64,000 nucleotides of DNA from Clostridium pasteurianum BC1 (lineage in GTDB: Bacteria > Bacillota > Clostridia > Clostridiales > Clostridiaceae), in the NCBI RefSeq assembly GCF_000389635.1, contig NC_021182.1, positions 806,001-870,000 of the forward strand. Reading direction: 5' to 3'. Both the position numbers and the translations under genes were made by a program. Shown here piece after piece: positions 59,279 to 64,000 of the stretch (position 1 is the first letter of the stretch; each line of letters starts with the position of its first letter). The notes beneath the pieces were generated by a model that was not told the origin of the DNA, searched no databases, and saw only the letters and a list, made by a program, of their open reading frames with translations.

Positions 59279-59944
59279 ATGTTAGAAAAAATGGACAAGA
59301 TGAACATTAGTAAATTAGATATATTATTAATAATAATTAATACTTCCATAAAAATAATAAGAGGATTAATAATTAAGCCTTTTCTTAAAAAATCAAAGGG
59401 GTTGTTGTTTGTAGGAAAAGGAGCAAGGATAAGCCATAAACATAATATTATTGCTGGGAAAAATGTTAAATTCGAACAAAATTCTGAGGTGCAAGGTTTA
59501 AGCAAGAAGGGGTTGATCTTCGGAGATAATGTAACAATTGGAAATTCAACAATGATAAGACCATCTAGTTATTATGGTGTGGAGATAGGAGAGGGGCTTA
59601 AGATGGGTAATAATTCATCTATAGGTCCGCTTGGTTATATTGGATGCGCTGGTTATATTGATATAGGACAAAATGTAATGATCGGGCCTAAAGTTAGTAT
59701 ATTTGCAGAAAATCATAGTTTTAATGATGTAAATACCACAATAAAATCTCAAGGTGTAGTTAGAAAAGGTGTAAAAATTGAAGATGATTGTTGGATTGGA
59801 AGTAGTGTTATAATATTAGATGGTGTTGTGGTTGGAAAAGGTAGTGTAATAGGAGCAGGGACTATTGTTTCTAAAGATGTACCAGCATATAGTATAGTTA
59901 TTGATAAAAGAGAAAAATTATTAAGAGCTAGAATGGAGAAATAA
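59279..59944 (+). CDS. Left-handed beta-helix (hexapeptide) O-acyltransferase
   Basis: 221 aa from the ATG at 59279, which has GGAGAG 7 nt upstream; the ATG at 59264 overlaps that site. An N-terminal helix (about 10-30) precedes hexapeptide repeats ([LIV]-G-x4): 'FGDNVTIGNSTMIRPSSYYG', 'VMIGPKVSIFAENHSF', 'IEDDCWIGSSVIILDGVVVG', 'IGAGTIVSKDVPAYSIVI'. It is an acetyl-CoA dependent acetyltransferase of the colanic-acid WcaF/serine acetyltransferase type. Probably O-acetylates the polymer. It lies between two glycosyltransferase genes, 1 nt before the next ATG. Confidence 0.85.
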   Translation: MLEKMDKMNISKLDILLIIINTSIKIIRGLIIKPFLKKSKGLLFVGKGARISHKHNIIAGKNVKFEQNSEVQGLSKKGLIFGDNVTIGNSTMIRPSSYYGVEIGEGLKMGNNSSIGPLGYIGCAGYIDIGQNVMIGPKVSIFAENHSFNDVNTTIKSQGVVRKGVKIEDDCWIGSSVIILDGVVVGKGSVIGAGTIVSKDVPAYSIVIDKREKLLRARMEK

Positions 59945-59945
59945 T

Positions 59946-61109
59946 ATGAAAAAAATTTTATATTTGCATGCAGGGGCAGAATTATATGGAGCAGATATCG
60001 TTCTCTTAGAATTGTTGAAGAATTTAGATAAAACAAAATTTATTCCATATGTAATTTTGCCATGTGATGGTCCATTAGTTGAGAAGTTAAGACAAAATAA
60101 TATATGGGTTAAAGTTATACAATATCCAATACTTAGAAGGAAGTATTTTAATCCAATAGGGTTACTTACATATATAAAGGATTATATAACCTTTTCATCA
60201 AAAATAACTAAAATAGCTAAAAGTAAAGAAATTGACATTATTCATACTAATACAGCAGCCGTATTAGAAGGAATATACATTAAAAGAAAATTAAAAAGAC
60301 CACTAATATGGCATATACATGAGATTATTGTAAGACCTAAATTAATACATAAATTTTTGAGCTTTTTAATAGCTAAAAATGCAGATGAAGTTATAACTGT
60401 ATCTGAAGCTGTAAAAATGCATTTAAAATCTACAGGATATTTTAAAAATGAAATTAAGGTTATATATAATGGTGTAGATAATAAGATGTTTAACAAAGAT
60501 AATGAAACTGATTATATAAGAAAAGAATTTAATATACCTGAAAATGCTATTATAGTTGGTATGATAGGAAGAGTAAATGCATGGAAAGGTCAAAATGATT
60601 TTTTAGATGCAATGGACATAGTATTAGAAAATAATAAGAATGTTTATGCAATGTTAGTTGGTGGAGTGTTTGATGGTGAAGAATGGAGAATAACTGAGTT
60701 AAAAGAGAAAATACAGTCAATGAAACATAAAGAAAAGGTTATATTTGATGATTACAGAAAAGATAGTAAGAATATTCATGCTTTGTATGATATATTTGTA
60801 CTTCCAAGTACTAATCCAGACCCACTACCTACAGTCGTATTAGAGGCTATGGCAAGTAGTACTCCTGTTCTTGGATATAGGCATGGAGGAATTTGTGAAA
60901 TGGTAAAGGAAGATTACAATGGGTTATTAGCAGAACCGTGTAATTTTAAAGATTTGGCTTTTAAAATTGAAAAAATTATAGGGGATAACAATCTTATAGA
61001 ACAATTTGGATATAATTCATTAAAACGACAAAAGGATAAATTTTCTAAAGAAAACTATGTGAAAAATTTTCAGTTATTATATTCACAAACTAATAACAGT
61101 AATATTTAG
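59946..61109 (+). CDS. GT4 family glycosyltransferase
   Basis: 387 aa; the ATG follows the acyltransferase stop by 1 nt, so the two are coupled. 'ILYLHAGAELYGADIVLLEL' and 'DIIHTNTAAVLEGIYIKRKL' (N-terminal half), 'VGMIGRVNAWKGQNDFLDAM' and 'PSTNPDPLPTVVLEAMASST' (C-terminal half) define a GT4 enzyme. The first Glu of the usual E-x7-E pair is replaced (NPDPLPTVVLE). The gene at 36732 shows a similar DPLPTVVLE motif, so the two may be related in specificity. Cytosolic. Confidence 0.87.
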   Translation: MKKILYLHAGAELYGADIVLLELLKNLDKTKFIPYVILPCDGPLVEKLRQNNIWVKVIQYPILRRKYFNPIGLLTYIKDYITFSSKITKIAKSKEIDIIHTNTAAVLEGIYIKRKLKRPLIWHIHEIIVRPKLIHKFLSFLIAKNADEVITVSEAVKMHLKSTGYFKNEIKVIYNGVDNKMFNKDNETDYIRKEFNIPENAIIVGMIGRVNAWKGQNDFLDAMDIVLENNKNVYAMLVGGVFDGEEWRITELKEKIQSMKHKEKVIFDDYRKDSKNIHALYDIFVLPSTNPDPLPTVVLEAMASSTPVLGYRHGGICEMVKEDYNGLLAEPCNFKDLAFKIEKIIGDNNLIEQFGYNSLKRQKDKFSKENYVKNFQLLYSQTNNSNI

Positions 61110-61153
61110 ATTAAACAATTTTAATATGAATTATGATTAGTACTAAATAAAGT

Positions 61154-62089
61154 ATGAAGGTGATTAAAATAGATACATATATAAATGAACTTGTTAGTGT
61201 TGTTATACCAACCTATAATAGAAAGGACATTATTGAGAGAGCAGTAAATAGTGTTTTAAATCAGACATATAAAAATATAGAGATAATAATAGTAGATGAT
61301 AATTCCAATGATGGTACAGAAGATTTGGTATCAAAAGTATATAGTAAATTAAAAAATATAAAATATATAAGACATGAAACTAATAGAGGTGGAAATGCAG
61401 CAAGAAATACTGGTTTAAAATATAGTTCGGGTAAATACATAGCATTTTTAGATAGTGATGATGAATGGTTTCCAGAAAAATTAGAAAAACAACTTTTATT
61501 AATGCATGAAAAAAAAGCAGATTTAGTATATACAGATTATATATTGTTTAATGAAAAAACAAAAGAAGAGCATGTTTTTAATAATTCTAGTAAAAAATAT
61601 AATTTTATAGATTTATTGGGAAGTAATTTTATTGGTACAACATCTACAATATTAACGACAAAAAAAGTCTTAAATGCAGTTAATGGTTTTGATGAAGATT
61701 TACCTAGTTGTCAAGATTGGGACTTATATATAAGAATAGGAAATAAGTTTAATATATGTGGAGTAAAGTTACCGCTTGTAAAATATTACTATCACGATTC
61801 AAGTATAACAGGAAATATTGATAAGGTTATTAATGGACATAAAAAGGTAATGGAAAAAATTGAAAATATTATTAATTCGGATACTAATTTAAAAGTTCAT
61901 AGAAAGAAAATATTAGCACAAAATTATGAAAGAATTGGACATTGTTATATGAAATTTAGACAATTTAGTTCAGGAAGAAAGTATTTCAAAAAATCTTTGA
62001 GTTCATATCCTTTGAATTCCAAAGTAATGATACATTTAATCACTTCGTATTTAGGAAAAAATTTTTTGATATTAAAACGATACAAATAG
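61154..62089 (+). CDS. GT2 family glycosyltransferase
   Basis: 311 aa GT-A enzyme: 'LVSVVIPTYNRKDIIERAVN', 'NIEIIIVDDNSNDGTEDL', 'ARNTGLKYSSGKYIAFLDSD' (DSDD) and 'SCQDWDLYIRIGNKF'. No membrane helices. The start is uncertain: the ATG has only AATAAAGT upstream, while GAAGGTGATT lies inside the first codons, so translation could begin a few codons later at a non-ATG codon. It continues the right-hand glycosyltransferase row. 136 nt with no good ORF separate it from the next gene. Confidence 0.87.
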   Translation: MKVIKIDTYINELVSVVIPTYNRKDIIERAVNSVLNQTYKNIEIIIVDDNSNDGTEDLVSKVYSKLKNIKYIRHETNRGGNAARNTGLKYSSGKYIAFLDSDDEWFPEKLEKQLLLMHEKKADLVYTDYILFNEKTKEEHVFNNSSKKYNFIDLLGSNFIGTTSTILTTKKVLNAVNGFDEDLPSCQDWDLYIRIGNKFNICGVKLPLVKYYYHDSSITGNIDKVINGHKKVMEKIENIINSDTNLKVHRKKILAQNYERIGHCYMKFRQFSSGRKYFKKSLSSYPLNSKVMIHLITSYLGKNFLILKRYK

Positions 62090-62225
62090 ATAATAGAGTA
62101 GATTTAGAAAAAGTTAATTAGTAGTAACAGGGTATAAAAATTCGCTAGTACCATTAGGTATTTGCAGAAGAACATGTGCTATGGGACAAGCAAATAAAAA
62201 ATGTTATAGAAGGGGGGGCTGATTA

Positions 62226-63410
62226 ATGAAGATTTGTTTTATTATGACTAATATATTTAGTCTGGGTGGAGTACAAAGAGTTGTATCAGTTTTATCTAAT
62301 GAATTAATTAAAAAAAATGAAATAGATATATTATGTATTTCAGAAAAACCAAAAGGCAATAATGATTTATATAATTTAGCCCTTGGAATAAATGTAGAAT
62401 TTAATTATAGCTTAGTTAAAACTGATATATTTAGCAAAGTTTTTAGAAAAATAATTAAAAATATTAATATGAAAACTGGAATACTAAATAACGAATACTA
62501 TTATAAAAAATTAATCAATGTGTATTTCCCTAATAAAGTTAGAGAAAACTTTGTGAAATACTTTAATAAAAAGCAATATGATATAATTATAGGGGTTGAG
62601 GGTTTATTTAGTATATTACTAGGTTCAATTAAAGAGGAACTAAATTCAAAAGTTTTAGGATGGCAACATAATTCTTATGATGCATATTTAAAAAATCCAA
62701 ATAGATATTTTTGGAATTTAGATGTCTTATTTAATAAATATATATGCAAATTAGATAAATATATAGTTCTAACTAATTATGATAAAGTTATGTACAAAAA
62801 CGAAAAAAATATAGAAAGCGATGTAATATATAATCCACTTAGTTTTGAATCTAATGAAAAATCTACTTGTAGTAAAAAAAATGTTTTATTTGTTGGAAGA
62901 TTGGTAGAACAGCAAAAAGGATTAGATTTACTTATACAAGCATTTAATAGAGTTTGTTTAAAAAATAAGGATTGGATATTAAAAATAGTTGGAGATGGAC
63001 CTGATAAAGAAAAATTAGAACAATTAATTGAAAATTTAAAGTTGTCTGAAAGGATTAAGATTGAACCATCTACAAGTAATATACAAGAATATTATTTAAA
63101 TTCTTCAATATTTGTTTCTTCATCAAGGTGGGAAGGATTTGGACTTGTAATAACTGAAGCTATGGAATGTGGATTACCAGTAGTGGCATTTGATAATTCG
63201 GGTCCAAGAGAAATAATAAACAAGAATTATGAAAATGGAATATTAGTACCGTGTGAAGATGTTGATTCATTAGCTAATGCAATACTTGATTTAATAAACA
63301 ACGAAGAGAAAAGAAAAAAGATATCCGAATTAGCTATAAATAGAGCAAAGGACTTTTCAATAAATAAAATATCCAGTGATTGGAATAACATTTTTAATTT
63401 ACTAATATAG
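62226..63410 (+). CDS. GT4 family glycosyltransferase
   Basis: 394 aa, ATG behind AAGGGGGGG. 'IFSLGGVQRVVSVLSNELIK' is the GT4 glycine loop; 'LFVGRLVEQQKGLDLLIQAF' and 'SSRWEGFGLVITEAMECGLP' (E-x7-E) are the donor-domain motifs, close to galactosyl or N-acetylgalactosamine transferases of capsule loci. Followed at 24 nt by the third polymerase gene. Cytosolic; specificity uncertain. Confidence 0.88.
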   Translation: MKICFIMTNIFSLGGVQRVVSVLSNELIKKNEIDILCISEKPKGNNDLYNLALGINVEFNYSLVKTDIFSKVFRKIIKNINMKTGILNNEYYYKKLINVYFPNKVRENFVKYFNKKQYDIIIGVEGLFSILLGSIKEELNSKVLGWQHNSYDAYLKNPNRYFWNLDVLFNKYICKLDKYIVLTNYDKVMYKNEKNIESDVIYNPLSFESNEKSTCSKKNVLFVGRLVEQQKGLDLLIQAFNRVCLKNKDWILKIVGDGPDKEKLEQLIENLKLSERIKIEPSTSNIQEYYLNSSIFVSSSRWEGFGLVITEAMECGLPVVAFDNSGPREIINKNYENGILVPCEDVDSLANAILDLINNEEKRKKISELAINRAKDFSINKISSDWNNIFNLLI

Positions 63411-63433
63411 AATTTTAGGATAGGAGGTACACA

Positions 63434-64000
63434 ATGAGCGTAAGAAATTATATTATATTATTTGTATTGGCTATTATTATGCTTATTTTTAATAATTTAG
63501 TATATTTTAAAAATAAAAAATATAGAAATGTAATAATATTGTTACTTTCAATATGTTCAGCTATGTCAATTAAGCTTAATTATAATCAATCTATAATGGG
63601 AAAAGACCAATATTTATATATATCATTAACAGTACTTTTAATTGCGATGATAGCTATTTTTACTATTAATCATTATACAAAAAAAATTAGCTTAGATAAT
63701 TTTTTTATGATAATTTTTTTAGCATTAATTTTTGTACCTTACATAAATAATGAAATAAATGATACAGTTAGATTTTGGCTTGTAGCTAGTGTATATATAA
63801 GTATTTTTTTTATTGGAATTATATACAAAAATATTAAGGGATATGACTATAATAATATAACTAATTTTTTTAGTTATATTGCAATTTATAATGGATTGTT
63901 AGGAATAGCTCAATTTATAACAAATAAAAAATTATTATACGGACAATTTAATGATAATATTTACTATTATCAAGGAGGAGAAGCAGTAAAAAGAGTAGTT
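63434..64000 (+). CDS. Third Wzy-like O-antigen polymerase/ligase, cut by window end
   Basis: 189 codons open to the right edge from an ATG with GGAGGTACACA upstream. At least five hydrophobic helices (about 5-22, 32-50, 58-76, 84-100, 110-130) and the segment 'FSYIAIYNGLLGIAQFITN', typical of the N-terminal half of Wzy/WaaL proteins, which carry a 'lig..Q' motif before the large outer loop. The catalytic loop lies beyond the window. It is not obviously a copy of the two other polymerases. Confidence 0.75.
   Translation, partial: MSVRNYIILFVLAIIMLIFNNLVYFKNKKYRNVIILLLSICSAMSIKLNYNQSIMGKDQYLYISLTVLLIAMIAIFTINHYTKKISLDNFFMIIFLALIFVPYINNEINDTVRFWLVASVYISIFFIGIIYKNIKGYDYNNITNFFSYIAIYNGLLGIAQFITNKKLLYGQFNDNIYYYQGGEAVKRVV

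Noticed and set aside
62090-62225. Possible coding remnant between two glycosyltransferase genes
   Set aside because: A short open stretch (VTGYKNSLVPLGICRRTCAM) has no ribosome site and no family match I can support.

Overview
The window is low-GC DNA from a spore-forming Clostridium-type firmicute. The evidence is the AT-rich codon use, strong GGAGG ribosome binding sites, two CotF-like coat proteins, a GerAB-type germination permease, a class D sortase and LCP (LytR-CpsA-Psr) wall-polymer enzymes. I found no rRNA, tRNA or CRISPR array.

Left part (1-11.3 kb) is an accessory, decaying region. It holds a truncated LCP gene, a YflT-like stress protein, two small spore coat proteins, a few tiny ORFs, two near-identical Rpn-type PD-(D/E)XK nuclease genes with matching upstream sequence, a GerAB permease, and several relics: a nitroreductase cut at a TnpB fragment, a Phd/ParE pair with internal deletions, and an orphan ParE toxin. 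One terminator-like hairpin sequence occurs three times.

11.4-18.8 kb is a sugar-acid (or related hydroxy-acid) catabolic module: a PrpR-type sigma-54 activator, a DapA/KDG-aldolase family enzyme behind a clear -24/-12 promoter with an upstream palindrome, a KdgT permease, a split UxaA-type dehydratase and a fumarylacetoacetate-hydrolase family protein.

18.8-24.7 kb carries an unusual Asp/Tyr-repeat plus Arg15 protein, a SEC-C protein whose last codons come from a fragment of another gene, a sortase D operon (membrane protein, sortase, LAKTA-type substrate) and a dead chimeric flippase.

24.9-64 kb is a large exopolysaccharide locus: galE, a second LCP gene, a divergent hybrid histidine kinase and REC-SARP-BTAD response regulator, a beta-helix protein, many GT2/GT4/GT32 glycosyltransferases, three Wzy-like polymerases (the last cut by the window end), two Wzz/YveK proteins, a BY-kinase, a GH39/PslG-like hydrolase, two initiating sugar-phosphate transferases, ManC, a pyruvyl transferase, two flippases, RfbD, Ugd and an acyltransferase. 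It is split into transcription units.

Five of the promoters share one geometry: a hexamer direct repeat TGTTCA-N5-TGTTCA placed exactly 11 bp before a -10 box. One lies before the response-regulator gene itself. This is the best candidate for an undescribed system: a SARP-family two-component regulon controlling polysaccharide synthesis, driven by a kinase whose first HisKA and receiver domains look catalytically dead. Fragments of genes from one part of the window recur next to genes in another, which points to repeated duplication and deletion of this surface locus.
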